Part shown: in pieces, positions 45,201 to 55,900 of the stretch | Layout: each line of letters begins with the position of its first letter | Numbering within the stretch: the first letter of the stretch is position 1 | NCBI GenBank assembly: GCA_946902875.1 | Contig: OX336343.1 | Location: 14,505,361-14,569,360 of the forward strand | Length of the DNA stretch: 64,000 bases | Source: Nematopogon swammerdamellus | Lineage: Eukaryota; Arthropoda; Insecta; Lepidoptera; Adelidae | Reading direction: 5' to 3' | Program-made: the position numbers and the translations under genes | The notes under the pieces: model-generated | Seen by the model: the letters and a program-made list of their open reading frames with translations, nothing else | What the model was told of the DNA's origin: nothing | Database searches by the model: none

Positions 45201-46499
45201 TGGCGGTGCTGCAAGGCGGTGCGGCGCGGCGACTGGGGGCGCGCGGGGCGGCGGCGGCGGCGCGCGGAGCCCTCGCACTCACACCACTTAGCTTCGTGTG
45301 TGTAGCACAGGCGGCCAGTCCCGACCCAGCTCTCATGACGCCTATCTCTTGGCTCTGGACCGGGCTTATACTGTTTGCCATCTGTAAGTTTTATTGGCGA
45401 TAACATTTTAAACTTCTGTAACCGGTTTCTGTCTGCGCAATATGCAAAGGCAGAACATATTTTTATAATAGTAAGTAGCTATTATACTAGCTAGCTAGTA
45501 CACTATATGGCAAAGGCTCTGTAGACCTGATTTTATTTTAATTTTACTTTTGATTTTATGTGGTTAGAATTATCAAGCCTATACAAATAAAATTATTTAT
45601 GCAGTATTATATTCCATATACATACACAGCATGTTTTCAATTGAATTAAATAACAATAATGCATATTATATTAAAATATGAGACATTGTCAATAATTTTT
45701 TCTTGAAGGCTATATACACCTAATTTTAAATAATAAGACTGAAATATTTCAGGTCATAAAAGTTTTTGGTCTGCAACTGTTTTATTAGTCTGATCTCAAA
45801 TACATTTTTATTTTCAATGTTTCGTATTTCTGTAGGCAGTTTGTTAAATATGTTGAAGCTGTTGAAATATACACTTTTTTATATTTTTCCGTATTTTGTT
45901 GAATGTTTGACCTGTGCGTAGTTGGATATTGGTGGCTCATGCATTTATAGTCATCGGCATTCATTTGCTAGTCACAACATATTGTAACCAAAGACGTTAA
46001 AAAAAACTCCTGTGAATGTCAAAACACTAAAGAAACATACAAAATGATCAATTTTCAAATGTTATGTAAATGTGTGTTGTGTTGCAGCAACGGCATTTGC
46101 CGTGTCGTGCATGACGAGCGTGGCGGCGGGTCGCGCGCCGGCTGCGTCGCGCGGGGCCGTGCTCGGCTGTCTGCGCTCACTCGGAGCCCTAGCACGCGCT
46201 GCCGGGCCCCTCCTCGCCTCTGCAGGTCAATCTCTTGTTTATTTACTGCTTTTAACGAATGCATTTATTTAAAAATACATTTTAGACGGCAGCCGTGAAT
46301 GATGCTTCTAAATTCGGTTGTAGATTAAATATTTATAATGCAAAATTATAGGTGTAGGTGACGCGTCCATTGTAAAAATATATTGTAAATAACGGTGTAT
46401 TTTTCAGTATACTGGTGGTCGGGTGCTGCCACGACGTACACAGCGGGCGCCGGCGCGCTGGTCTTGCCAGCCATCATGCTGTACAGACTGAAAACATAA
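39229..46499 (+). CDS. MFSD10: MFSD10/TETRAN-type major facilitator transporter, complete
   Basis: Eight exons: 39229-39231 (ATG only), 39368-39802, 42291-42449, 42908-43099, 43702-43951, 45192-45383, 46088-46225 and 46408-46499 (TAA). GT..AG borders and phases agree, giving 486 residues (human about 455). The first transmembrane helix is VISIIFASLLLDLLAFTMIL (about 46-65). MFS motif A is GSLSDAYGRKPTLL (about 128-141). Later family blocks include GGLSKANVSLS, FSIGFMVGPMAG, FCLPETLPK, GLIYFLYLFLYSGLEFTL, LQQGKMF and LRSLGALARAAGPLLAS. These match MFSD10 (TETRAN; fly rtet), multipass organic-anion or drug-type transporters. The substrate cannot be read from sequence. The one-codon first exon is inferred from ATG|GTAAAT and phase. 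The gene is divergent from U2AF50. Confidence 0.93.
40905..41105 (-). repeat. SINE-like family 1, diverged
   Basis: CCGTGCCATGCCGGAGACTTCC, CACTGAACTACAGGA and AGCCTACCACATAGTAAG parallel the reversed family 1 order with many changes. Confidence 0.45.
41160..41232 (-). repeat. tRNA-derived (Ser/Leu-like) SINE head or pseudo-tRNA
   Basis: On the minus strand GTGGCCGAGTGG (A-box, 41212-41223) and GGTTCGAATCT (B-box, 41176-41186) are spaced as in class II tRNAs. The anticodon arm does not form a proper 7-nt loop, so a working tRNA is unlikely. Confidence 0.6.
43100..43701. other. MFSD10 intron with retroelement 3' fragment
   Basis: GAAATTCTTTATTGCTCC through GGTGGACTCAGCCC (43285-43410) resembles the reversed 3' end of a LINE. 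The rest is AT-rich. Confidence 0.4.
43952..45191. other. MFSD10 intron with RTE remnant
   Basis: Non-coding. An RTE-like fragment lies at about 44825-45015; otherwise no recognised content. Confidence 0.5.
44825..45015 (+). pseudogene. Decayed RTE-like LINE fragment
   Basis: Fragments in shifting frames (KVAQRAM, VMLGISLRE, then a VVGKPWFCNAGG tail) and the CCAGCAGTGGCCGCTTACAC 3' block match the RTE-like remnants at 38455 and 54400. Confidence 0.5.
45384..46087. other. MFSD10 intron with LINE C-terminus remnant
   Basis: Minus strand 45775-45895 reads VYFNSFNIFNKLPTEIRNI, then FEIRLIKQL, typical of a LINE reverse-transcriptase C-terminus. The remainder is AT-rich. Confidence 0.5.
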
Positions 46500-46548
46500 C
46501 ACCTATTTCATTCAGTAATCATAACTATCTACTATAATTAACCTGACC

Positions 46549-47383
46549 AGATATTTTCAGTGCTAAAGCGGGACAATTTTTTCTCATAGTCTGTTATACG
46601 TTTGAAAATTTTTATATATTCATATTTATACTATATGCGGTAGTCGGTACCTATTAGATGATTTTATAGAAAGTTATTTGACGCCGGGACTCAATTAACG
46701 TTGTTTTTTTTTCGTAAAATCCTGATTCGGACTATTACGAACATTTCAAATCGCCAACCAACCAACCAAACAAGCCAAATCGGTCCAGCCTTTCTCAAAT
46801 TATGCGATTACCAATGAAAAGCATTTGATTTTAAATTATATAGACGTATGAAGGCTTTAGATTAAAATAATAACTGATAAATAATTTAGGACACACATAG
46901 GTACGAATAACTTACATAATTAATAAAATTCACAGAAAATAGTTTCGTACATTTATTCCATACTTATCATTTGAGGTTATTGCTTTTAGAAGTTGTGGAG
47001 AAGATTGCAACTCAAATTAAAATTGAATTTGAACTCCAAGATCACCTTAAAAGTGCAAACTTTCAGCTTATTTTTTTCAGAGGTTCATATTTTGTGCATT
47101 GCTGAAAAAACTCCCTCTACAGGCGCATTACTACCCGGCATTTATAGTGTGTATTCCACAAGCTTATAAATGTGCTTGCTTATGATTAATTGAATTTGTA
47201 TGAAGATGCCTAAACAATTGGGCGGCCTGCCACGCTGGGTTCCGCGCGCGAATTAAAATTCATATCGGGACAACAAGTTAGGAAAGACTGAAAGCGGGAC
47301 AGTTGATGTTTTATGGGGGACAGCGGGACAAGTACCTTGAAAACGGGACTGTCCCGCCGAAAGCGGGATGTCTGGTCAGCTTA
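46549..47383. mobile_element. Probable MITE with CTGACCAGA ends
   Basis: CTGACCAGATATTTTC followed by AAAGCGGGACAA at the left mirrors AAGCGGGATGTCTGGTCAG at the right. Further GCGGGAC words lie in the right 120 bp. Target duplications were not resolved. Confidence 0.5.
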
Positions 47384-48599
47384 ACTATAATATAACTACT
47401 ACTGAAATTACAAGAGCGATAAACAACTAGTACTAAGTATCTTTGACATTATTGATTATTTATTTTCATATATTTTTTTTATCTCGTAGTCGTAAGTTGA
47501 GTGATATGAAACGTTTCACTGGATCAGTATTGAATTAGATTATACTTGTAATTATCTGTTGGTACAAACATATTATTTATGTAAAGATTCAAAGTGTTTG
47601 AAGATGTATTCTTACAATTTTGCTACTTTACCAATGCCTTCACAGTGAATAGACTGAATGTTTTTACACAACTTTTTATTGTGTCCCGGAAAATGTGAAA
47701 CAATTGGGATTCATTCCACTTTTGTAATTGATATATTATATTCTTGTCTTTTTAGGCTTACCCCGTACGTACCCCGTATGTTTGTCCTACTGCTGTATCT
47801 TTGAAACCGTAATAGCTAGCCAGTTGAAATTTTCACAGCATATGTGTTATTGTGGCACAAATAATAAAAAATAGAAAAAGAAAAAAAAATAACAGGTCCT
47901 CATACAAGACTTTTTTTCGTGGTGCGGAAACCTCGCTGCCCGAGTCGTACTCGCACTTTGCCGGTTTTTTTCTACATAATTGCTGATAAAATCAAGTTTA
48001 GTTTTATTAATTTAAAAATTTTCTGTCATGATTTTGGTCATTTATATTAATTTATAAAAAAAAATTATAAATGTTTTTCATAATAATCAATCATAATAAA
48101 GCTAGATTACTGAATCAGGTCTTTCTAAATTATTATATGAAAAGGTGTGAGATTCATTTGAGACTTTATTATTAGAGTGATAAATAAAAATCAATTGTAA
48201 TTTGTTTGCAGTATTATTTTAAGATCTTATGGATGCATAATATTAATAAAATATTTGTTCAAAGTTCAGTGTTTTATTTTCTGTTTATAATTCAACATGG
48301 AATGAAAAAATTACCAGCCTCAAACAATATTAGGTATCTCTTGTTACTCTGATATGAACGGATTGTTAGCATGAATCCAACTTTTTCTTGAGTGCAACTT
48401 TCGAAAGTATACTTTTACTTTACATAGTGTTGTATGGAATATTGTTTCAATCACTCTTGTTAAAGTCTATGCCAAAGTCAAAAGTGTTTTATTTCAGCGA
48501 GCATTATATGTGGAAAATCCTTCATGCTATAGAAATCATCAATAGACATTTACAATCTAAACAATATAGGCAGTTGGAAGAATGGATGATAGACTAACG

Positions 48600-48960
48600 A
48601 AAGAGATTTTTTAAGCGAATGTGAGTGGAAGTGTCGCCCTAGACGCACGTCTGGACCCAGATCGGGTATGTGTTCAAAAAGGGTCAAGTGCATAGTACCC
48701 GTAACCGTAACCGACGAGCATGCATGAAGAACATTATGGGAGTGGAAGAGGCGGCAGAGGTGTGTTAGGATCGTAGCACGTGGATATCCGTTGTCTCTGT
48801 CAACCCGCCCCGACATAACCTGTTAGTGTGGCTATTCCCTAGAGTGTTTTTATAAGCCGGAGAAGAGGCAATCCTAAGTCGTGAAGTTTTATTTTTGGCC
48901 CCAGTTTTGATTACCGTTGTGGCTATACGGTCACACTGCCCTTGCCTTTCCAAAGAAAAA
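48600..48960 (+). repeat. Retroelement-like repeat (LINE 3' region)
   Basis: GTGTCGCCCTAGACGCACG, GGTCAAGTGCATAGTACCC and GCATGAAGAACATTATGGGAG, then ATCGTAGCACGTGG, look like a diverged LINE 3' coding end. No open frame remains. Confidence 0.4.
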
Positions 48961-49000
48961 AAAAGATAACTGTTACTGTGTTATGCCGGCAATAGTGGAA

Positions 49001-49480
49001 AAAGATGGCGGACGGCGGAAGTTTGTCGCGTCGTCGTTGTAATTAAAAATATATATTTTTGTGGTCCTCGCGGTGCGAGAACAATACAACAGACGTTAAA
49101 AGCTACAACAGAATTTTATTGGCTGTATACTCTAATGAGTTTTGCCTGTTTCGGGAGGAGACGAATTAATCTAAAATAAAAATTAAAAATATATATTTTT
49201 GTGGTTCTCGCGGTGCGAGAACTTATACAACCGACGTTAAAAGCTACAACAGAATTGGCTGTATACTCTAATGAGTTTTGCCTGTTTAGGGAGGAAACGA
49301 ATAAAAAGATGGCGGACGGCGGGAGTTTGTCGCGTCGTCGTTGTAATTAGAAAAATATATTGTTGTGGTTCTCGCGGTGCGAGAACCTATACAACAGACG
49401 TTAAAAGCTACGACAGAATTGGCTGTATACTCTAATGAGTTTTGCCTGTTTCGGGAAGAGACGAATTAAACTAAAAAAAG
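49001..49480 (+). repeat. Three imperfect tandem copies with AAGATGGCGG motifs
   Basis: A block of about 175 bp (GATGGCGGACGGCGG, TTCTCGCGGTGCGAGAAC, GACGTTAAAAGCTAC, GTATACTCTAATGAG) occurs at 49001-49180 and 49304-49480. A shortened middle copy lacks the first part. AAGATGGCGG at 49002 and 49306 matches the YY1/Pho-type core AANATGGCGG. TCTCGCGGTGCGAGA is a hairpin in each copy. The array lies 0.5-1 kb upstream of the next gene. Confidence 0.8.
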
Positions 49481-49487
49481 AAAAAGT

Positions 49488-49641
49488 TATGCCGGTACTT
49501 CACTTGGCTTAACGTATTCGTGTTTGTTGCAAACATTTTAGTTTTATCTCGCTCTAAACAAGCCATTAAAGGGAGACGAAACGGAAATTTTTGTCAAATA
49601 AACGAATACGCTACGCTAAGCCAAGTGAAGTGCCAGCATTA
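49488..49641. mobile_element. Short MITE (about 154 bp)
   Basis: GCCGGTACTTCACTTGGCTTA at the left and TAAGCCAAGTGAAGTGCCAGC at the right are inverted, with inner arms ACGTATTCGT and ACGAATACGC. It lies about 330 bp upstream of the gene at 49973. Confidence 0.8.
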
Positions 49642-49972
49642 GAAAAGAGACACTCGTAGTCGACGGGCTGTCAGTCAGGCAAGTGTCACCGTCAAATTTT
49701 GACATTTTTTCCAATCTGTGGTCATAGATAGAGCACCGACTCCGGCATTTTGCGTTTTTCATTTTGTGTTCATTTCATAGCAAGTTCATAGAGTAAACTT
49801 ATACGTGTTTGTGTTCATGCTGTACTGTGTATGTGCGTATTTTGTTTGCGCTGCTTGACTTCCTTGCGCATTCGACGGGCAAAGTACGCTGCACAGAGTA
49901 CTGGTACGCTGCGTGATTATTGTTATTGAGATTCCGTCGGCTAATGTGAACTGTGTGCTGTAGATATTCAAG

Positions 49973-52900
49973 ATGGATTTGCTCGCCTACCGCGGCAAGT
50001 TCAAGCTGCTTTTCGAACAACTAGCGAAACCGGGCTATGTGCTCGATCCGCACTACGCTGATAAACTATTAGTCAAGCTGCAGGCCACTAATGATCCAGG
50101 TATGTAATTTCCTAGATTTACTTCCAATTGCGCGATGCGCACAACACTCTAAAGCATGTAAGTTTTTCCGGGTCTTGTAATTTTCGATGTTATCCTGTTG
50201 GCTCCAACAGGTTATAATAATGCTTAATCCCCTCCCCATCCTCTGACACCCGGGCCCCTTTTCACTGTACTTATCCCCGCGTGCTTGCACAATAAACTCA
50301 AATATTTCGTAAAATATTGAAGTCAGATCAATAAAATTTATTTGCACTTATCCACTCGCTTCACCCGGCCGCGCAGACCCCAAACCCTTGATACACCGCG
50401 CGATTTAGATTATTATAATTTTTTTTTTTTTTTTAATTTTGGGCTTTATTCCTTTTACGAATATATCAGCCCCTTCCCTTAACAACATATTATCATAAAC
50501 AAATTAAATTACATATTATACACACAAAACACAACACAAAAAACACAAAAACATGAATGGGAAGGAAGTGCCGTCCCAAACATACCTACCAGATATAAAC
50601 AAACATAAAATAACACACACAAAGACAAATAAAGACATCATTACTAAAACTAAAAATGTTCTTAATCACTTGGGTATTATTCTACCTTCTTGCAATGATT
50701 GTCTGTACTAAAGAATAAATCTGTCCAGCTTCTTCTGACGTGGGCTTTGCGAGAGCTGGTATGTAACCTCCTACATTAATATTAGGTATGCATATTTGTT
50801 GCCTCTCGGCCGCACCCCTTGCGATTTTGATTCAAAATGAATTCGCGCGACTGTCGAATGTTTTCGTGTTTTTACAAATAAATACTAGATTATGACAATG
50901 GAAGTTATATTTTTTAGGTTAATTATGAAACAGGCTTTCTAATAATAAATAAATTGTAAAACTTTACGATGTCCTTTAGTACCGTGTGGTGCCGGTACTT
51001 ACCCAGCAAACATTTTAGGTCAAACAATTTGAATCTAAGACGAAATTACTAAATTTAGGTAAAACTTACGTAAAATCGACCTAAAATTTTACTTTTGAAG
51101 TAATATTTACCGACAGTGATCTACTGAGAGTGAATTTTACGTAATTTCTACCTATGAATCTACCACCAGGTTAGGTTATTTCACAGTCACGTTTACGTCG
51201 AGATTTGGGTAGATATTACCAAATTAATTACCAAATTATGACCTGATGGTTGAAATTTCTTATAAGTTGAAAAAAAGTAGAGCAGAGAGGTTATTTCGAC
51301 CAAAGTTTCAACTTAACTGGAACCTATTAGGTAGTAGAAAAAGTCTCTAGTTTTTGGACGTACAAGTTGAGAACAGGTAAAACTGTAAGTAACTTTGACC
51401 AATTTTTTACCTGATTTCGACCAGCAAGTAAATTTAACCTAATGGTATATGTAGGTCAAATTTACTTCAAGGTCCCCAAATATAACTTATTGGTTATCGA
51501 CTTAAAGGTCAATATTACCAATATTAGAAGTTATTTCGACTTGCAGAGGTAGAATCTACTTATAGGACGATATTGAAGATAAAATGGATTTCTAGGTTAG
51601 ACAGCCATCTTTTTTTAAATCAAGTTTGGTGAAATATTAATAAATAATGTTGTTTACGATCGATTATGCCAATCAAAACACTTTAAATAATATAAATGTT
51701 CATTATTTGGTTAACGAAAACCTGTTCCAAAGGAAATAGTAGTGGTAGGTATTTTATTTTGTATTTAATGGTCTCATTTTGTGGTACATAATTTCTAATA
51801 AATGTATTATTTCTGAGGCGCTTTGATGTTTTTCGAAGTAAAACCATTAACTTATACAATAAAAAAAAATTGCCATTACTCTTTCTATGCCCGTAAAGCT
51901 AAAAAGGCGTATCAAAACTAGTCACATACAAATTAAAACTATGGCTACTAATATGAATGACATGACAGTCGCCTCCATTTTGCTTTTATGCTAATAAAAA
52001 TAAAATCTGTTAACACAACTGGACTGAAAGAATCTTATAGGTCGAATAAGAGGCCAATAATGCTACCCAAATTGGTCCCTTCGACGTCAAATCAACGTCA
52101 ATATTTCAAATAGGTGCGGAATTAGGTGTAAAATTACTTACAAGTCGCTCGACCTATTAGTTAAATCAACCTAAGTTACGTTGAGTCGACGTCGAGGCGA
52201 CGTCGAGTTTTTCCCCACTTAGGTTGACTCGACGTCGATTCGACGTAGTTTCTACCAAATTAAGTTGCGGCCGCTCAAGTCAGCCGACCTAAATAAGTAA
52301 AAATTACGTCGCATCGTCCTAATTTGCACCTGAAATGTTTGCTGGGTAAAAAGAATAGCCCACAGATCAGAGAAGTATTAGCGAGATATGTGATGTGATG
52401 ACGCCCGCTCACAGTCGGAACCGCTGTGGCAAGTTTTCTATCGCACACAAACACAATTCACACGGACGCGTCCGTACGTGCATACAACTACATTCACACT
52501 AGCCAATCCCGCGCGTCCTATCCACGTGCGTGAACGCACACATCGACGTATCGACGCGTGTGTCTTGTCGTGTCCGTGAATAAACTAACTAGGGATTGAC
52601 CAGTCGACATTCGTTATATCGACTATCGATAGAGCTAAAATTTAAATAAAACATAATGTTTAAGAATGTGCATTTGTTGCTCGTGCTGTGGTCGACACAA
52701 TACAAAAATGACCAGTTCGTTATAAAGTTCTGTATTTTATAGAGTAGATTAATTAAAGCGATTAATAAAACATAATTAATTACTTATTACAATTTGTGTT
52801 ACTTAAAAAAAGTTTTGTCTTGATATTAAATTTTTTTTTTGTTATCTTGGGAAAATATGTATATATCATTTGAAAGTGGCCAAGTTCGAGTCGAGCTCGC

Positions 52901-55900
52901 GTAAAGAGGTTCCGTACCATCCCGTTTTCTGTGAGAACTAGAAGGCTTAGGATTTTTTGACGAAACTTTGTCATGAACTTTTGTTTTGGTCATAACTCGA
53001 GAACCACTGGTGCTAGACCCATCGTGTTGGTACTCAAAGTTCAGGTCTCGGTGAGATCTATCCATCTGTCACGTGAACTTTTGTTTTGGTCATAACTCGA
53101 GAACCTCTGGTGCTAGACCCATCGTGTTGGTACTCAAACTTCAGGTTTCGGTGAGATCTATCCATCTGTCACGTGAACTTTTGTTTTGGTCATAACTCGA
53201 GAACCACTGGTGCTAGACCCATCGTGTTGGTACTCAAACTCCAGGTCTCGGTGAGATCTATCCACCTGTCACATGAACTTTTGTTTTGGCCATAACTCGA
53301 GAACCACTGGTGCTAGACCCATCGTGTTGGTACTCAAAATTCAGGTCTCGGTGAGATCTATCCATCTGTCACGTGAACTTTGGTTTTCGTCATAACTCGA
53401 GAACCACTGATGCTTGACCCATCGTGTTGGTACTTAAACTTTAGGTCTCGGTGAGATCTATCCATCTGTATGAGTTATGACCAAAACAAAAGTTCACGTG
53501 ACAGATGAATAGATCTCACCGAGACCTGAAGTTTTGAGTACCAACACGATGGGTCTAGCACCAGTGGTTCTCGAGTTACGACCAAAACAAAATTTCACGT
53601 GACAGATGGATAGATCTCACCGAGACCTGAAGTTTGAGTACCAACACGATGGGTCTAGCACCAGCGGTTCTCGAGTTATGACCAAAACAAAAGTTCACGT
53701 GACAGATGGATAGATCTCACCGAGACCTGAAGTTTGAGTACCAACACGATGGGTCTAGCACCAGTGGTTCTCGAGTTATGACCAAAACAAAATTTCACGT
53801 GACAGGTGGATAGATCTCACCGAGACCTGAAGTTTGAGTACCAACACGATGGGTCTAGCACCAGTGGTTCTCGAGTTACGACCAAAACAAAATTTCACGT
53901 GACAGATGGATAGATCTCACCGAGACCTGAAGTTTGAGTACCAACACGATGGGTCTAGCACCAGCGGTTCTCGAGTTATGACCAAAACAAAAGTTCACGT
54001 GACAGATGGATAGATCTCACCGAGACCTGAAGTTTGAGTACCAACACGATGGGTCTAGCACCAGTGGTTTTCGAGTTATGACCAAAACAAAAGTTCACGT
54101 GACAGATGGATAGATCTCACCGAGACCTGAAGTTTGAGTACCAACACGATGGGTCTAGCACCAGTGGTTCTCCAGTTATGACCAAAACAAAATTTCACGT
54201 GACAGATGGATAGATCTCACCGAGACCTGAAGTTTGAGTACCAACACGATGGGTCTAACACCAGTGGTTCTCGAGTTATGACCAAAACAAAAGTTCATGT
54301 GACAGATGGATAGATCACACCGAGACCTGAAGTTTGAGTACCAACACGATGGGTCTAGCACCAGTGGTTCTCGAATTATGATATGACCAAAACAAAAGTT
54401 CATGACGAATTTTCGTCAAAAAATCCTAAGCCTTCTAGTTCTTTTAAATGCCGGGTATGAAATTTTGCGGGCAATGTCCGCGGTCCTCGTAACACCTCTG
54501 CTCCAGTCCTCCCGGCCTTCAGCGGTACGGAACCACTGTTTTTCGCCGACGTACTTAATGTCGTCGTCCCACCGGGCGGGTGGTCTTCCCACTTTCCGTT
54601 TCCCTGTCCACGGCCGCCAGTGTAGGACACGAATACTCCAAAGGTCGTCAACTTTTCGGCTGACGTGCCCAGCCCAATGCCACCTCAGCTTAGCCACCCG
54701 GTGTCCAATATCGACTACATTGGTGCGTCGGCGGATATATTAATTAATTGATTGATTTATTTTATGTTTATATTCTATATTCAGGGATAAAATTACTACG
54801 TACATCAAATATTCAAATAATAGGAAATTAAACTAAAACATTTCATATATATTTCATAGACTTAAGTACCGAATACTGCACAATACTGTATCGATACATT
54901 TAATGCACGGTTACAGCACTATGCATGGAACAAGGGAGCACGAAGACATAATTTTAAAAAAATCTTTAAAAATATAATTAAGACATTTACAGTATATTTA
55001 CCGATGATACGTTACTCCATTGTTCTTCCAGTTTACTTTCACAGTTCGGTTTTTACATGTTTTCACGCAACAGACCGTCATTTTGGGAAAAACATTCCAT
55101 ATGTCGCGCGTGCCTCGGTCGACGATGCACTGTCGGTCGGATCGCGAGCGCACGACGCGTATGGTTACAAACTGACCATATAGCCGCCACGCGCGCCCGC
55201 CTCCTTCACACTTCTAGCTATTACTTAGGATTTCTGTGGAATAGCCCCACTGCATCTCTCCCCGTGCATGTCGTAAAAGGCGACTAAGGGATAAGGACAA
55301 GATATCGTGCTAAAGGGCGACGGGCTCGCCACCTCTCACCTTGGCACGGTACTTCCACCGAGTCATGCAGCAGGTGGGTCTTCGTGCCTTACTTGCTGCT
55401 TGATCCATTTAATCTTGTTCGAATACTTTGCGAAACGTGGTGGTCGGTGTTGTGCTGTAATTTATTAGAGTACTTGCAGCACAACACCGATTACTCTGCT
55501 TACCCCGATTGTCGGGATTCAGCGTTTGTGATATGTATGTATGTCCTTTAGTTTATACAAGCATCTAAACTGACGACACTTGAATTTTTCGGCCGAGTTC
55601 GTTTTAGATTAAGCTTAGAACTTACCGCAAATGATATATCCTCACTTTTTTTATATGAAAGCATTCCTAAAGATACATGTTTATTAATTGCATAATCAAA
55701 ATGAACACAGTTTTGCACATTTATTTAAATTTTACACTTTTCTCAACACAACATTTTTAGCTGTCTGCCATAGCGAGCTCAGGTCGCTAGGTCAAAACAA
55801 AAATACTTTTTCTATCACACTTTTGTTTCTGCCACTCGAAATATAGGTTAACCGCATATTTAGACATCCTGAAGAACACTATTGATACGAAAAAACGGCA

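Larger units (their letters stand above)
46500..48990. other. Intergenic region
   Basis: No gene was seen. Contents: AT-rich sequence; inverted-repeat-like words at 46545-46590 and 47270-47385 (CGGGACAGTT, GTCCCGC; CTGACCAG and CTGGTCAG at the outside) that suggest a MITE of about 840 bp; a family 2 repeat (47760-47965); and a retroelement-like block (48600-48960). Confidence 0.5.

Noticed and set aside
48388..48597. 69-codon plus-strand frame
   Set aside because: AT-rich, no family resemblance and no splice partners; probably chance.
52972..54400. Possible CRISPR-like array (regular 100-bp repeats)
   Set aside because: Units are contiguous without unique spacers, reverse orientation halfway, and the genome is eukaryotic.
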